Program-made: the position numbers and the translations under genes
Part shown: positions 1-13,169 of the stretch, piece by piece
Layout of the letters: each line of letters begins with the position of its first letter
Position numbering within the stretch: the stretch's first letter is position 1
Origin: Sphaerolaimus hirsutus
Lineage: Eukaryota > Nematoda > Chromadorea > Monhysterida > Sphaerolaimidae
DNA length: 64,000 bases
NCBI GenBank assembly: GCA_964036195.1
Contig: OZ038453.1
Span: 17,459,206 to 17,523,205, forward strand
Reading direction: 5' to 3'
The notes under the pieces: model-generated
Databases searched by the model: none
Told to the model about the DNA's origin: nothing
Seen by the model: the letters and a program-made list of their open reading frames with translations, nothing else

Positions 1-389
1 GCTTTTTGTTGCGTCTTCACACGGGATGCGATGGAATGAAATTTTCTCGAAATCATCCACTTTAGATGTCTGCTCATCTTCTACAGTGTGTCCCACCCAG
101 GTTGAACAATTTTTTCACGTAGACGCGACGCAAATGAATAAGTATATAGGTAGGTTTTACTTCGCTGCGCACACTACTTTTGTGGCAGTAAGGATTTTGA
201 CAAATACTTAATACATAGTCAGCTTTCAACATATTTGAGTTTGCCAGAATGATTAGTCTGTCAACTGCAATAAGGGAAGATTTAATATAGGTAACTGTTC
301 CTGGTAAACTCAGATACATTCAAAGCTTATTTATAAGCACCCAATTTGAGGCTACTTCTGTTAGTAAACTAGTATTTATGTGCAACAAC

Positions 390-815
390 TACCGTATTAC
401 CTCGAATTATCCCCCCCTTGAATTAACCCCCCCCTCGAATTAACCCCCCCTCAAAATGGGCTGGGGAAATAATAAACCCCCCCTCGAAATACCCCCCCCT
501 TCGGAATGATGTACGTCATGTACATAATAAATACGTCATGTATGCAATGTACATGATGTATATTACTGTTTATTTGTATTGCAGCTACACATGGACATGT
601 TTGTGTAGCTAATCTACTAAATATATCTTGTTTGGACACATTTATTACCTGTTTTGGGCATGCAAATGCCTACTAGTTACTACGATACTTACGAAAATTT
701 CTGACGAAATAATAAGACCCCCCCTCGAATAAACCCCCCCCTCGAATTAACCCCCCCTCAAATTTTGCTGGCGAAATAATAAACCCCCATGGGGGTATTT
801 CGAGGTAATACGGTA
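390..815. mobile_element. TA-flanked CCGTATT foldback MITE, C/G-run interior
   Basis: The ends are inverted repeats: TACCGTATTACCTCGAA on the left and its complement, reading TTTCGAGGTAATACGGTA, on the right. A TA dinucleotide on each side fits a mariner-like TA target duplication. The interior repeats a unit of the form CTCGAATTA followed by a C-run. No coding potential. The same ends recur at 8474, 16704, 17426, 27259, 31860, 55006 and 57895. Confidence 0.7.
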
Positions 816-1307
816 TTTACATGTTCATGGGGATATTCCTAAGCGTAGATAGCGGCTGAATGTAGCTTACGAAAAATTTCGCGAGTTTCATAGTGTCGTG
901 AAAGAATTGCACGTGTGCGGTAAAAAAAACGCGAAAACTCGCCATTCCAAAATCGACGGACACACCTCAATTATATTGCGTTAGCGCATGAACTTGACAC
1001 AATTTTCAACATGAATCTTTTGTGCACATGCTTTTGAAAGTTTACAAAACAGAGTGTAAGAATGCACGCCGGATTTTTTCTGTCGGTCCAATAGAGTGGG
1101 GATAATTGGATCCGCGCAATATAGGTAAATTTACGGCATCGATTACGGTTTTGAAGCTAAGTTAGGTAGGTAGCGATCTTGCCGTCTTTAAGTCTGTCTT
1201 ATTTTTTTCTACTATAAGTCCATTTTTATCTATTTTTTCGACAGCTTTGAATTGATTGCGATATTCAATCGACTTACCTATCTGCTTATGGTTTTTGTTC
1301 AGAGAAA

Positions 1308-4300
1308 ATGGCGATTTATGCACTGCTTTTATTATCTGCATTAGCTGCAGCTGCATGCGGACAAAGGCACACAGGTGAATTTATTTTTTGTCTCATTTTC
1401 TTATTTTCTCCGGTAAATCTAGGTTAAAACATTTTCTGTTGTTACCTTGTTTTTTCTCTGGCCGCCCATTTGAACCTCATTTGCTATCTGTCCAATTTGA
1501 TCGTCTATTCTGGCGGTTTGGCTTTTCGATAAAAATTGAGATAATTTTAGCAGAGTTGTTAAAAGTACCGAACTTTCTCAAAGTATACGTAAACGTAAAG
1601 TATTTATTTTTTACTCACCCCCTCAGTACAGAAAACGTAAAGTTAATTTTTTTACTAAAACGTAAAGTGAAATGTTTACTCATGAGTATAATACTTTTCC
1701 CTCCAGTATTTTTGAGTATTTTTAGAAAATTTTGGCCCAATTTCAACTCAAAATCAGTCATTTTCGTACCTTTTGACCATTTTGACTTCGAATTCACAAG
1801 TACATGTGTTAGGTACCTATTTTTAACAATTTTTTCCCCTAATTTTCGCTTTTTCTCCCTCTTTTTCCCCATCTATGCCTTGAAAAAGCCTATCTGAAAT
1901 ACGTATTCTGAACTCGAGTACTTTCAAAAAGTATACGTAAAAGTGAGTACAGCTACTTTTTTCAAAGTATACGTAAACGTATTTACTCAGTACTCGAGTA
2001 TACGTACTTTTTGAGTAAACGTAAATACGTTTTAACAACTATGAATTTTATATGAAATGAATCGGACTAGGTAATTCGGACTACATGAAAAAACCGTTAA
2101 CCAGGGGGCAGTCCTAGACCCTGTAAAATGTAAAATGTCTGTAGTATCAAAAGTCGTGTAAAATTCCCTGCAAGATGGCAAGCATACTTCTGATATTTTG
2201 CACGGTATTTTACACTACTTTTGACACCTTGCATGACATTTGACAGTTTACAAGGTCTGGCACTGGCACCTGACCAATTTTTATTCCAACCAAGAAACGA
2301 TTTGCACCTTTTCAGTGCTCCCTCACTCTGCCGCCGAGTGGTTGAAAATTCACAATGAAATCAGGACGTTCGAGCGCGCGGCCGACATGCAACTCATGGT
2401 TCGCATTTTCCAATTTTCCATTAATTTTCATTTTTCAATTCACTTGTCATTTTTTCCGCGTTCCAGGAATGGAATCTGGACTTGGCGGCGCTAGCTGAGC
2501 GACACGCCGAGGCTTATTGCAGCCAACCAGAGCTTTATGGACCGCAGGTGTCGTGACATTTGTTTATTGTTGATTATGGAATACTGGCTCTTTTCAATTT
2601 GGTTTACTTGCGACTAGTGATGTTAAAGGCACCGGGAAAAATGGCACCGCACCGCACCGGCACCTTTGCCAACGCATGAAAAGGGCACCTGGCACCCTGG
2701 GGCACCGGCCAGAAAATGGCACCGCACCGCATCGGCACCGGTGCCTTTTGGAAAAAATGGCACCGGCACCGAAGGGCACCGGCGGGTTGCCGGTGCTAGC
2801 ACCGAAAGGCACCGCACCGGGCTGGATTTTCTGAAGTAAATATCGGGCAGTTTCTCAGTGGTCTCACCTTTGGAAGCGCATATTTCCATGAATTTTCAAC
2901 CGATTTTGATGGTTGAGCACTTAAAATGATCAGAATGATGTGGCAATCACTTTTATGAAGCAATTATAATGATTACACATGAAAGACAAAATATTTAATT
3001 CATTACAATGTCCATAGCCACTATTGTCTACTGATCGGAGTCGTTGCTGTACAGAGAATGGAACTATCTCTGTCATAAACTGACAACAAATTTTGAACAA
3101 AAAAGTAAGATAAATATAAAATATAAAAATCATTTAAAATTCAACAAAATTTTAGATTCGCTCATCAGATCACGTATCGGGTATAATGGATTTCACAGTA
3201 GGTATATTTATTTGATGGGAGGTTTACAAAATAGGCAAAAACGGTTGGGTAAAAATATCGCTGTTTTTTGAAATATGAATAACCACATACTATGGACAAA
3301 ATTGCACAGCACATGAAGCCTTGGCCGGTGCCTTTCCCGGTGCCTTTTACTTTGCCCTGGTGCTAGCACCTTTGGCACCGGCAAAAAAATGGCACCGCAC
3401 CGCACCGGCACCGGTGCTATTCTGAAAAAAATGGCACCGGCACCGGCATGGCACCCCTGAAGATTGCAATGGCACCGCACCAGCACCGGTGCTGGTGCCC
3501 TTCGGTGCCCAGCACCGGGGCACCGGTGCCCCGGTGCCTTTACATCACTACTTGCGACACACACATAAATTGACACGGGTGTGTCAACTGGTCTGTGTCA
3601 ACTCAGATTTTAACTTCACGTGTCGCAGAGAGCGATCTTCTAATGCACTTGCCGTAATATTTATTTTCCAACATTGCCGCATGTGCATTTTGGAGATCGC
3701 GGTGCCACACGTGAAGTCCAAATCTGAGTTGACACTAATCAGTTGACACATGTGTCAACTAGTGTGCTGGCCGCCATTCTGTGATCGTTTCCTCACTTTG
3801 GTGCCTAATCTTACCTTCTTTCGACAATTCTTTCGACATCACCTATGAAGCACCAATCAAGAAAAAAAAATGCCGCGGGAGCCACACTGCGGGAAAATCT
3901 GGAAAAATCGTTTTAACAACAAAAAACGGTAGCGCCAAAATTCCAACTATACAATATAGATAACATCACAATCACCCCTGGCACCATCAAACAAACCAGT
4001 CAAAATTACCCCCCCCCCCAACCCCCCAGGAAACAGCCAACCTAACCTACGGCGTCAACGCGGCCATATTCGATTCTCGCGAAGCCCCGCCCACTGCGCT
4101 GCAAGTAGCCGACAGGTGGATCAAGGAACTAGTTGATTACGATGCCAAGGGGCATAGATGTCTAGCGGGTAGGGGCAGGTGCAGGCAGTTCTTGCAGGTG
4201 GGGGGGGGGTGCAGAAATTGATGTTTTGAATGGTTGTTCTGCATTTTATAGGCATTTTCGTCTGACAAAACAAAAAAATTCGAAAGCATTTCTTTAGAAA

Positions 4301-7300
4301 AACTCGATTTGAAGTTTTTTTTTCTAGGTATGAAATGAAAAGTCGAAAAAATTCTAGTTTTTGAATTTTTGTTTGACATGGTTTGTCATGAGTGAATTTA
4401 TATGTACACCTGATTTGAAGAATTTATATTGTTGTCACTTAACTTGTTGTTTGATCGGCATATTGCTTGTAAACGTGCTACTTCACGAACTTCACATATC
4501 ATTCACGGAAATTTGAATTTTTCAATCGAAATTTTGAAATTTACCGTGTATTTAGATTTTAAAAATGTTTGAACTTGTCTGAAAATTCTCATCGGCCAGA
4601 CACTGAACCTCAAAATTCCACCCTAATGACCCCCCCCCCCTTCAGATGGTCCAATCATCAACGTGTCAACTGGGCTGTAAAACAATCCAATGCGCAACCC
4701 CCGATGCCCCCTACATCTCCGCGTGTCTCTACGCACCCATGAGAGTGTCCCGAAATTCCCCGGACGACCGTTTTGGGCCTAGGCCCTACGCCCAGGGACA
4801 ATCGTGCACTTTGTGTTTGGGACACGCGGGAAATTGTGATCCTAGAGCTACGTTGTGCGGTTGGTTTGGGAGTTTTGGGGTTGATATTTTTTTGATATGA
4901 TAAGTAACTCTCTGGAGGGAATGGTTGAAGTTATGAGTGTTTTTTCTATGATAATTTTCGGATTTTCTCTCTATTTCCTCAAAATACCCTCAGGGAGTTT
5001 ATTCGTTCGCCAGCAGATTTTAAGGAAGGGGGTAGTGCGAGGGGGTATTATTTCGCTAAAATTTTTCGTGAAGGATCGCAGTAAAGAATATGCTTTTACA
5101 TACCAAAACTTAATTTCTAAACAATTCTTTTATTGATGAATATTTGCCATCGTTAGCCAGGTGTCAATACGATTGCCTTGACTGACGTCACTTTTAAAAC
5201 CTTGAGAAAGTTGTTAATCATTCCAAAATGCAAACACAGCACCGACCTGCACTTGGCAAGGAATAGAACCCACTGGCAAAAAATCTGTAGAGCCACCAAA
5301 AAGTTCTGGCAATTTTCCAACTGGTAACCAAGGTTTAGCTCTGGGAATCAAATCTTCAAAGGCATTCCAAGTGGCGGAAAATTTGGCAGTGATTGAAAAT
5401 GAACAAAATCTGCCCAAAATAGAAAACCCAATTGAAAATGTGGACTATTTGCAAGAAACTATTGCAAAAACTGGTGATGTTGACAAAGATGACAGTGAAA
5501 ATGAGGCAATTGGCGGCACATGGGGAATTTCTGGCAAAAACTTTGCCAGCACTCTGGACAGTTCACTGCAAAGTGGAAGGTCTGTAATGTGTAAGCCCAA
5601 GAAGTGTGACTGTCTGATAAAATTTGTTCACTACCCAAAGTGTAGTTTTGAGATTGAAGTGAAAATAATGTTCAAATGTTATTAAAGAATCAAATTATTG
5701 TTATAATTTCAGATGGTATCAGCTCAACGGACAAGATTCCAGTGAAGCTTCAGAATCAATTGAAAAATCAAGCGAGGAAATTGCAAAAACAAAATCAGCC
5801 CAGGTACCCCACACACCGCCGGCCGTAACTGTCAGAAGCGCCGCCCCCCAGCCTATTCCTGATAGGGCACAGGGGCGCCACTTGCGCCGATTAGAATCAG
5901 GCCGGTCCAGTGCTCAGACTGATGTTCAGGGTATCCTCGGTTTGGGAATTCGACCTGCTAGGGTTTTGGATCAGTCAACAACGGATGTAGTGGCGGAACA
6001 GACAACTGTAGGTCTCAGATGTGTATTGTATTTTCTTTTGGAACCATCTAACGGCCTGTGATAAAAAGGCAAAAAACCCACCCCCCCCTGGGCATCACTG
6101 AAAATCCACCCCCAAACACCAGCGTTCATTTCACACCTTCATGCGCGCACTGGGCATCAAGCACCGTTAGACATTCGTGACGCCGGGCTGGTGCTTTGTC
6201 AACTTGTGGAAGTGTACCCTCTACTAGTGATGGAAAAGGTGGAAGTGTACCCATTCGGAAACTGGGCGCCAAGCGCCAAGGGCGCCACAGAAAAAGGGCG
6301 CCAGGTGCCAAAGGCGCCATGGCGCCATTCGGAAAATGGGCGCCAAGGGCGCCACGGAAAGAGGGCGCCAATCGCCAAGGGCGCCATGGCGCCATTTGAC
6401 AATTTGGGCGCCAGGCGCCAAGGGCGCCAGAATAAATAGGTGTGTACATTACCCTGCGTGTGCTAAAAATGTGTCTCCAGCACTGTAGTGAAGACACTGA
6501 GTCACTGACTTCTTGATAAACACTATCCAGCGTGCAATCAACAAAAATGAGACCAGCAACAGTATTTTTGCACAAAATAATGCTCACACATGACATTCGA
6601 TTCAAACACGATGAAAATTATTGTCATTTGACCAAATAATGCATCAACTTCAAGTAGATGTTCCAATGGATCTTTTTTGAAGTGGACAAAAACGAAATTA
6701 CGACAATTTGTAGCCATTAATTTACGAGGTTGCAAGTTCGCTGGTTCATCATTCTAAGTTTCTGATTCTTCAGGTGTGTCTGATGAACCGTTGAATGCAT
6801 GATTTCCATCCACTGGCACCACTTTCCGGCGAATTTCGATATCCACAGACACGCTTTTTCTTTTTTTTCATTTATGCAGCGCTCGCCGCTCACCTTGAAA
6901 CCCTGCTGGCGCCATTTTGGCGCCCTTCTAGGGCAGGGCGCCAGGCGCCAAGGGCGCCACGGAAAAAGGGCGCCAAGCGCCAATGGCGCCATTGCGCCTT
7001 TCAGAAAGTGGGCGCCAGGCGCCAAGGGCGCCACAGGAAAAGAGCGCCAACACTGTTAACTACAGTTGACGAAGATTTGAAACTTGACTAACTTATTCTG
7101 GTCAACTTATAAAAACTCATATTCTGGTAAATATATTCAAAGGTGATTAATGAAGACTAAAATTACTTATGTTAGTAAATTAGTGTGTGCAGCCACGATG
7201 GCTGCCCACACACTAGTTGACACATGTGTGTCAACTGGTCTGTGTCAACTTAGATTTGGATTTCACATTTCGAGAGCGATCTTCAAATGAACTTGCCTTA

Positions 7301-10300
7301 ATATTTATATTTCCACATTGCCGCATGTGCATTTGGAGATGGCTGTCTGTGTGGCACGTGAAGCCACAATCTGAGTGGACATAGACCAGTTGACACACGT
7401 GTGACCACCATGCGCGACCGCAAAATGTGCGGCGACATCAGAGAGAAACCTGGCAACAGAGGTGGCACTAGCTAAACTCGGCGGACTTTTTGGAAGTCAT
7501 TGTTCTACGCGATTTTTGTACGAGTGTGAATACTTAAACTTGGCACACATCCAAGTTCCTTGCGTTTCATGCAAACAAGTTTAAAAACGCACGATTTCTG
7601 TTTGCATGACCGTTCGCGTTCGCGTTCAAATCAAATTAAGCGACCGCAAATGGCGACCCACATACTAGTTGAAACTTGAGTGGACTTAATCGCATTCAGC
7701 GGCCAATATCGGTGACGTGAACAGAAATCGTTCGTCTTTAAGGTTTTTGGTATGAAACGCAAGGAACTTGGACGTGTGCCAAATTCATGCATACGTACTT
7801 TTTTGGAGGAATTTGTTGGGGCTGAGACGATAAGATCCGACTTAAGGTCTTACAATCCGACTCTCTATAACGATATGCCTATCAAATTCATATCGTTGTC
7901 ATATAAAAGTCGGATTGAAAAAAATGAACTTGAATGGACGGATTCCATTCGGTTCACGATACGAATTTAAAAACATACGTCATTGGTAACCAAGGGCCGG
8001 ATCACTGATTCGTTTCATGTCCGCCGAGTTTATGTGCAAAGCTGCGCTGACGGGTCTGTGCCTCTGTGCATGTTTACCCGCTGTGCATGGATACCCGGTG
8101 TGTATTTTTCGCAACCCGGTGTGCATGGAGGTCCGGTGTGCATGGCGACCGACCCTCCATACACACCGGGCACCATCATGCGCACCGAGCCGACATTCCA
8201 ACTCTTTACCTGCCGTTCTATTGTAGGCTGTCGTTCTGTGTTTTTTGCCAATTTTTTCGCGCATACCATATTCCCTCGAAATACCCCCCTCAAAATGACC
8301 TCTATTAAATTATAAACCAATAGAATGGCACCTACTATAGAATGGCAGGTTTTGGACGTTTTTGCGCTCAGGATAACAATATAACGGTAGCCTCCAATAG
8401 AACGGCAGGTACAAATTATGATGGATCAGTGCCGAAACAAATATATGAAAAATGAATGGATGTTCAAATCAAATACCGTATTTCCTCGAATTACCCCCAG
8501 ACGGTTTATTTTTTCATAGTGGAAATTTTGAGAGGGGGGTATTTTGAGGGGCTATTATTTCGCCAGAATTTTTTTACTCCGAGTACTAATTCGTCGTTGT
8601 ATGTTCTGTAAATATCACGCAGAACACAAACTGCGTTTACATTCTCCTTACACTCATTTGGGGGGGGGGTATTTCGACGGGGAGTTTATAATTTCATAGT
8701 GGTCATTTTGAGGGGGGATTTCAAGGAAATATGGTATGCGCGAAAAAATTGGCAAAAAAAAAACAGAACGACAGAATACAATAGAACAGCAGGTAAAGAG
8801 TTGGAATGTCGGCTCGGTGCGAATGGTGATGCCCGGTGCGCATGGTGGTGCCCGGTGTGCATGGAGGGGCGACCGCCATGCACACCGGGTTGAGAAAAAT
8901 GCACACCAGGTATCCATGCACAGCGGGTAAACATGCACAGAAGGTCTAGGCCGTGCTGACGAACAATGCACATCGGCGCCAGCTTGACGTGCAGATGAGA
9001 TGTCCAGGGGTGTTTGCGCCTCAGTACGCCCATGCAGATGTGCTATGATCGCGGGTGTCCAGGGGTGTCCGATGTCCCCAGCTGCTGAGTTTATAAGAAA
9101 TGCTAGCTTGTATTCACCATTTCGGGTAAACTGTTTACTGATTTACATTTGATAAAACTCTGCTGTTGTTTGACAGGGGATGCATTTCAACGCTTTTATG
9201 CCTGTGCTTTTCCAAAAATTTGGAATGTTGCCGAAAGTCTGGGATGGTTTATTTATGATGTTTTTGCACCTCACGCAAGAATAATATTCAAAAGTATCCT
9301 TTAAAAGAACAAACCGTTTGATCCGTAGAAAACTCAACTCATTCACATTTCGCTTTCATTCTGATCATGCTTCAACATCAAATAATGCTTCATTCAGACA
9401 CCGATAACAACAGAAGCAACGGAACCTGTACTCGTACGTGAGTCCAGGCGCCAGCGAAATAAAGGTCCGAGCATAAAACAATATATTACTGGCGGTATTG
9501 GGCCAGTGACCAGGTGAATGTCTTCTTTGCAGATTTTTTACATTGGTCTGAATTTACTAGTGGTCAAAATCGAGTTTTGAGAATGTAAATTGCAAAAAAG
9601 ACAAAAATTAAGCCAAACAATTCGTTAAACTTTACCAAAAAGAAATTCCCCAGTATTTTCCACGAGTCTAAAGTTTCATGAAAATTAAAACACACAAAAG
9701 TGAAAACACACCATCAAAAACAAATCCTATGGTCACTAAATTGCTGCATTTCGCGTTTTGAATTGTTTTGACCATGGCACATTTAAATGGCGGATTACAA
9801 CCCCTTTCTTCTATTTACTGTATTTCAGAAGGGAACCTCACGAAACGAGCACTGAAAGTCCCTCAACCACAAAAGCGAAAAGAACCAGAACCAGAAGTCG
9901 CAAAATTGATCAAGATGTAGAGGGTATAATTCTATTTCCAAGATCTAACAGACGCAGACAGAAAGGAACCACAACTACAGAGACACCTAAAACCACTACC
10001 AAAGCACCAAAAACCACCACCAAAGGACCAAAAACTACCACAGAGCTCCAAGCACCAATAGTTTTGGAGCCAGTCACAGTTTCCAATGGTCGATTTGAAG
10101 AGCCACCAGAACCTGTGAGTTGGCCAGGTGCCATCAGTGAAAATGGTGCCAGTGATGGCAGGGAAATCAATTTTGCTGGCAATTTTGCTGCCAGAGCTGT
10201 GAATAAAGAACCTGGTGGTGAGTTTTGATTGTGTTATTGTGTCTTAATAATATTTGGTAAATATTGTACTGTTTTTTCTGATAAAATTCACCCCTTCAAC

Positions 10301-12654
10301 AACCCCCCTTTGGTATATAGGTAATCAGTTTGCAGTGCCCAATTTGAACAAAAATGGATGTTACTTCGTGAAATGACTTGATAAAAACATGACTTGAATA
10401 TTTTGATGAAATAATAACTTTCCCCTTGAATAATACCTTTGTCAGTGAATAGTTTCTCCTTTAAAAAGTCTGATGAAACAATAATTCTCTACGCCCCAGG
10501 GAAATTATTCAAGCAAATACATCATTTTTTACAGAATCTTCCAAGGCAACCATAATCAACACGGAATCTGACACAACAACTGAAGCTGTCACTGATAGCA
10601 TCGATTTAGAGTTTGAAGAGACTACTATCAGCGTTTTGTCAGAGATTTTGCCTGATTTTGATGATCTCCATGAATCTCATGAGGAAACAGGTACCTGTTA
10701 ACATTTTTCGATGGTTCTTAGCTCTTTGCCATCAGTTTAGGTTTTTCTATACTGTTTAGTCTAGGTTTTACCGTAATTTTTTGACATGTCGAGTCCCGAG
10801 ACCCGGTAAAATGCCCTGTAAAATGCCAAATGTCATGTAAAGTGTCAAAAGTCATGTAAAATGCTCTGTTACATGGCAAATGTATGTTCCACAGATGGAA
10901 AATGTAATGAATCCATAGGATAGAACAAAACCCCAACAAAAAAGATACCTAGGTATCACAGTTCATCACAAGAAGTTTGCCTACACTATCTTCCCAAACC
11001 ACAATTTTCTCACTTCTCACCCAACAAAAACCGCCTACCCACCCCCAGACCCCTGTCACATCTCCTACGAACTGTGTCTATTCTGGGCGGGCGAGAACGA
11101 GTGTGACAAAAACCCGGATTACATGTTCAAACAGTGCGCTGGGGTGTGCAAGCCAGAGTGTAAAGGGAGGTTGGAACATGAACAATTGGAGTTGCTGAAG
11201 GATAGACTCGATGATCAGGATCAGTGCTATAATAGGTCGGTTTTCTTTTTTGATATGTGCATTTGTGAGTGTTTGACAGATTTGAAATTTATCTACCGTA
11301 ATTCCTCGAATTATCCCCCACCTTTGAATTGAACTAAATTACGTGGAATTTCATGCAATTTCTGGCGAAATAATACCCCCTTCGAATTCCTGCTCCCGCG
11401 TTATCGACAAAAACAAAAATAATTTTTGACGCATACTTTTATGTCCGCCTAGTACATTTAATTAATTTTGCAGACATCCCTACTGCAACTACTGGCGCTG
11501 GCGCGGCCAGTGCGTGTCCAACATCGGTTACATGCTGTGGCGTTGCCGAAAATCCTGCCATCCTTGGTGCCAGGTCTGTTCACGTCAACTGCATGCAGTC
11601 CCGCACTTTGTAAATGTGCAATGTCAAGTGAAAAAATGTCAAGTGTTGTGCAAAATGTCAATTTTGGTAGAATATGACGTTTTTGTTCAGAACGTTTGAC
11701 ATTTTGCAAGGCAATTGACAAACTTTTATGATAGCTTCTTATAGGTATATCAAATGTTCGTTGTCCGTCGCGAAAAATCTATATTTTCGTTAAAAAAAAT
11801 ATGTAAAATTCGTAAAAAAATCTACTTACTCAGGCGAAAACCGGCAACTACGGCCGCGCACCCCCGCTGGACATCCCACTGATAGAACACAATCTGGCGA
11901 CATTCGAAAGTGGACCACCCGGTATAATCGGACGCACCGTGTCCGCATTGGACGGCGACATCGTTGTGGATGCGGGCGCGCCGGGGTCCGGACCCCCCGG
12001 GGCCAGGCACGAACCCCCCTTGGCTTTGTTGAGGTTTAGCAGGACTAGGTGGGTTTAATTTGACTTGTATTTTACTTTTTTGTGTTTTTTATTGTAGTGT
12101 GTAACTTGTGGACTTATGTGTAGTGTTGGTATAGGCGGGCCACTAGTTGACGCACGTGTGGCAACTGGTTTGTGTCAAATCAAATTTCGGCTTCACGTGT
12201 CGCACAGCAATTTCCCAATGCACTTGCCGTAATATTTATTTTTCAACATTGTCGCACGTGCATTTTGAGAACGCTCTGAAAGTGAAACACGTGAAGCCGA
12301 AATCTGACTTGACACAGACCAGTTGACACAAGCGTGTTAACTACTGTGTGGGCTGCCAATGGGTGTGCCTAAAAACATTACCCACACAGATTCGAGAATG
12401 CGAAGCGTTTGAACGGGCCGGCGCCACCTCCAAAATCTGGCACTTTGCCAGCTTCGAAAATCTCCGTTGCGGATGAGGAGAAACCTGTCGTCCACGAAAC
12501 AAATACTGACACTCAAACAGAAGACCCGAATGTTACAACCAAGGAGAAAGAAAGTGTTTTGTCAACTACTGCAATTAACCCTGCAAGAGAGCGTTTATTG
12601 CGCAGAGTAGCTGCTTTAAAAAGACACAGACAGTTGAGAGGGCGCACACCTTGA
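1308..12654 (+). CDS. Secreted CAP-domain protein with two ShKT domains (14 exons)
   Basis: Exons: 1308-1374, 2316-2398, 2467-2547, 4030-4197, 4646-4859, 5240-5579, 5713-6011, 9398-9437, 9829-10217, 10535-10690, 11049-11235, 11474-11573, 11834-12048, 12390-12654. All introns are GT-AG, all phases match, and the total is 2604 nt (867 aa plus stop). Exon 1 encodes a signal peptide (MAIYALLLLSALAAAACG). Exons 2-5 form a CAP/SCP domain: WLKIHNEIR, then MEWNLDLAALAERHAEAYC, then FLQMVQSSTCQLGCKTIQC, then PYAQGQSCTLC. Exons 6-10 are a low-complexity acidic, Thr/Glu-rich linker with KTTTKAPKTTTK repeats. Exons 11 and 12 each carry an ShKT-like six-cysteine motif (LCLFWAGENECDKNPDYM and CNYWRWRGQCVSNIGYM). 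The C-terminal exon is basic. CAP and ShKT proteins are typically extracellular, some of them venom or defence proteins, but no activity is demonstrated here. The 40-nt exon at 9398 and the donor at 6011 are the least certain. The polypyrimidine tract before 5240 is weak. The ends of exon 6 and of the intron before exon 9 were chosen by phase. Confidence 0.85.
1551..2043. mobile_element. hAT-type MITE, ACGTAAAC array (copy 1)
   Basis: The termini are CAGAGTTGTTAAAAG and its near complement ending AACAACTATG. The interior repeats ACGTAAAC and its complement. The flanking 8-mers are aattttag and aattttat (7/8), which fits a hAT target duplication. It lies in the first intron of the CAP gene. 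Full relatives are at 46103 and 47031, and a broken one surrounds the BEL element. Confidence 0.75.
2102..2272. mobile_element. Copy of the introner-like palindromic MITE, inside an intron
   Basis: It has the family ends (CAGGGGGCAGTCC on the left, GGCACTGGCACCTG on the right) and the internal TGTCAAAAGT palindrome arms. Here it sits within CAP intron 1 and is not itself the intron, because the AG or GT needed at one end is not present in either orientation. It is a diverged copy. Confidence 0.65.
2615..3550. mobile_element. hAT-type foldback element, GGCACC array
   Basis: The termini are TAGTGATGTTAAAGGCACC and the complementary GGTGCCTTTACATCACTA. They are flanked by a perfect 8-bp duplication, cttgcgac (2607-2614 and 3551-3558). 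Dense GGCACC/GGTGCC arrays form the outer 200-250 bp on each side and enclose a unique AT-rich centre. The terminal 10 bp are shared with the GCGCC elements. No transposase is visible. Confidence 0.85.
3559..3775. repeat. CACTAGTTGACAC foldback MITE (copy 1)
   Basis: The palindromic ends read GACACGGGTGTGTCAACTGG on the left and TTGACACATGTGTCAACTAG on the right. The centre is the conserved CTTGCCGTAATATTTATTTTC. It lies in a CAP gene intron next to the hAT element that ends at 3550. Related copies are at 7198-7406 and 12136-12352. Confidence 0.65.
6225..7053. repeat. Paired GCGCC arrays, probably a decayed hAT element
   Basis: The left end TAGTGATGGAAAAGG resembles the hAT termini seen elsewhere. 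GCGCC/GGCGCC arrays at 6260-6430 and 6905-7053 flank a unique centre, the same layout as 21781-22607. No right terminus or target duplication was found, so it is probably truncated. The Ala/Arg/Pro-rich open frames across it are by-products of the array. Confidence 0.55.
7198..7406. repeat. CACTAGTTGACAC foldback MITE (copy 2)
   Basis: This is the same family as 3559-3775: CACTAGTTGACACATGTGTG at the left end, AGTTGACACACGTGTG at the right, and a TTGCCTTAATATTTATA centre. It lies in the intron between the exons at 6011 and 9398 of the CAP gene. Confidence 0.65.
8017..8975. repeat. Long imperfect inverted repeat
   Basis: The segment 8020-8310 (GTGCATGG/CACACCGGG motifs, then the GCGCGCATACC-type tract and a CCTCGAAATACCCC run) recurs as its reverse complement at about 8690-8975. 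The spacer holds TA-flanked CCGTATT material (8474-8736) and AACGGCA motifs. Several open frames here are mirror products of the repeat and are not genes. Confidence 0.6.
8474..8736. mobile_element. TA-flanked CCGTATT foldback MITE
   Basis: TACCGTATTTCCTCGAA on the left and the diverged complement ending AAATATGGTA on the right, with G/C runs inside. It is part of the CCGTATT family and overlaps the right arm of the 8017-8975 inverted repeat. Confidence 0.5.
12136..12352. repeat. CACTAGTTGACAC foldback MITE (copy 3)
   Basis: Same family as 3559 and 7198. It occupies most of the last CAP intron (12049-12389) but does not coincide with its splice sites. Confidence 0.65.
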
Positions 12655-13169
12655 AATGTTTTTTTTTGTTGTATTTTTTTTGTAAATAATGATGTTAGTC
12701 CTTGTAGTGCAGGTGCCTTGGCAAATTGTGCAATAATTGTGTGCTCAAATGTTTTGTAATGCATATTGTGATATTTTTTGTTTGGTGAAATTATGTGTTT
12801 GAAGAATTTGTCTTTGGTAATCAATGAGGTTACAAGTATACATTCACATTAAAACATGCATCTTTGTTCTACAGAAACACAGGTAGACGCAAATTTAAAA
12901 AAAACTCCTCAGCTTTGCTCGTTTTTGAGTTTTCTAGAATGGAGTCATTTTTATCTCAGTCAACTGTAGTTGACGGAACCGTCATTCTAGCAAACTCAAG
13001 TGCGTTCAAAGCTGATTTATGAGTTTCCAAAATATCGGTGAAAACTAGTGTGCACAGGCACAATGTCTACTTTTTCACATGTGAGATTATATGATCTCAA
13101 TGTCTACAAGAGAAAAGTTTCCCTCTACCTCAAACAACCTCAAAATCACAAAATTCTCAAATTCAAGAT

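Noticed and set aside
1388..1897. 169-residue Phe-rich plus-strand frame
   Set aside because: It overlaps the ACGTAAAC MITE and an AT-rich intron; composition only.
2102..2272. This introner-family copy as an intron
   Set aside because: It lies wholly inside CAP intron 1 and lacks one splice dinucleotide in either orientation.
6191..7091. Several Ala/Arg/Trp-rich open frames on both strands
   Set aside because: They come from GCGCC array sequence, which is open in several frames by composition; no homology or splice context.
8017..9033. Paired Cys/His-rich frames on opposite strands
   Set aside because: They mirror each other because the region is an inverted repeat.
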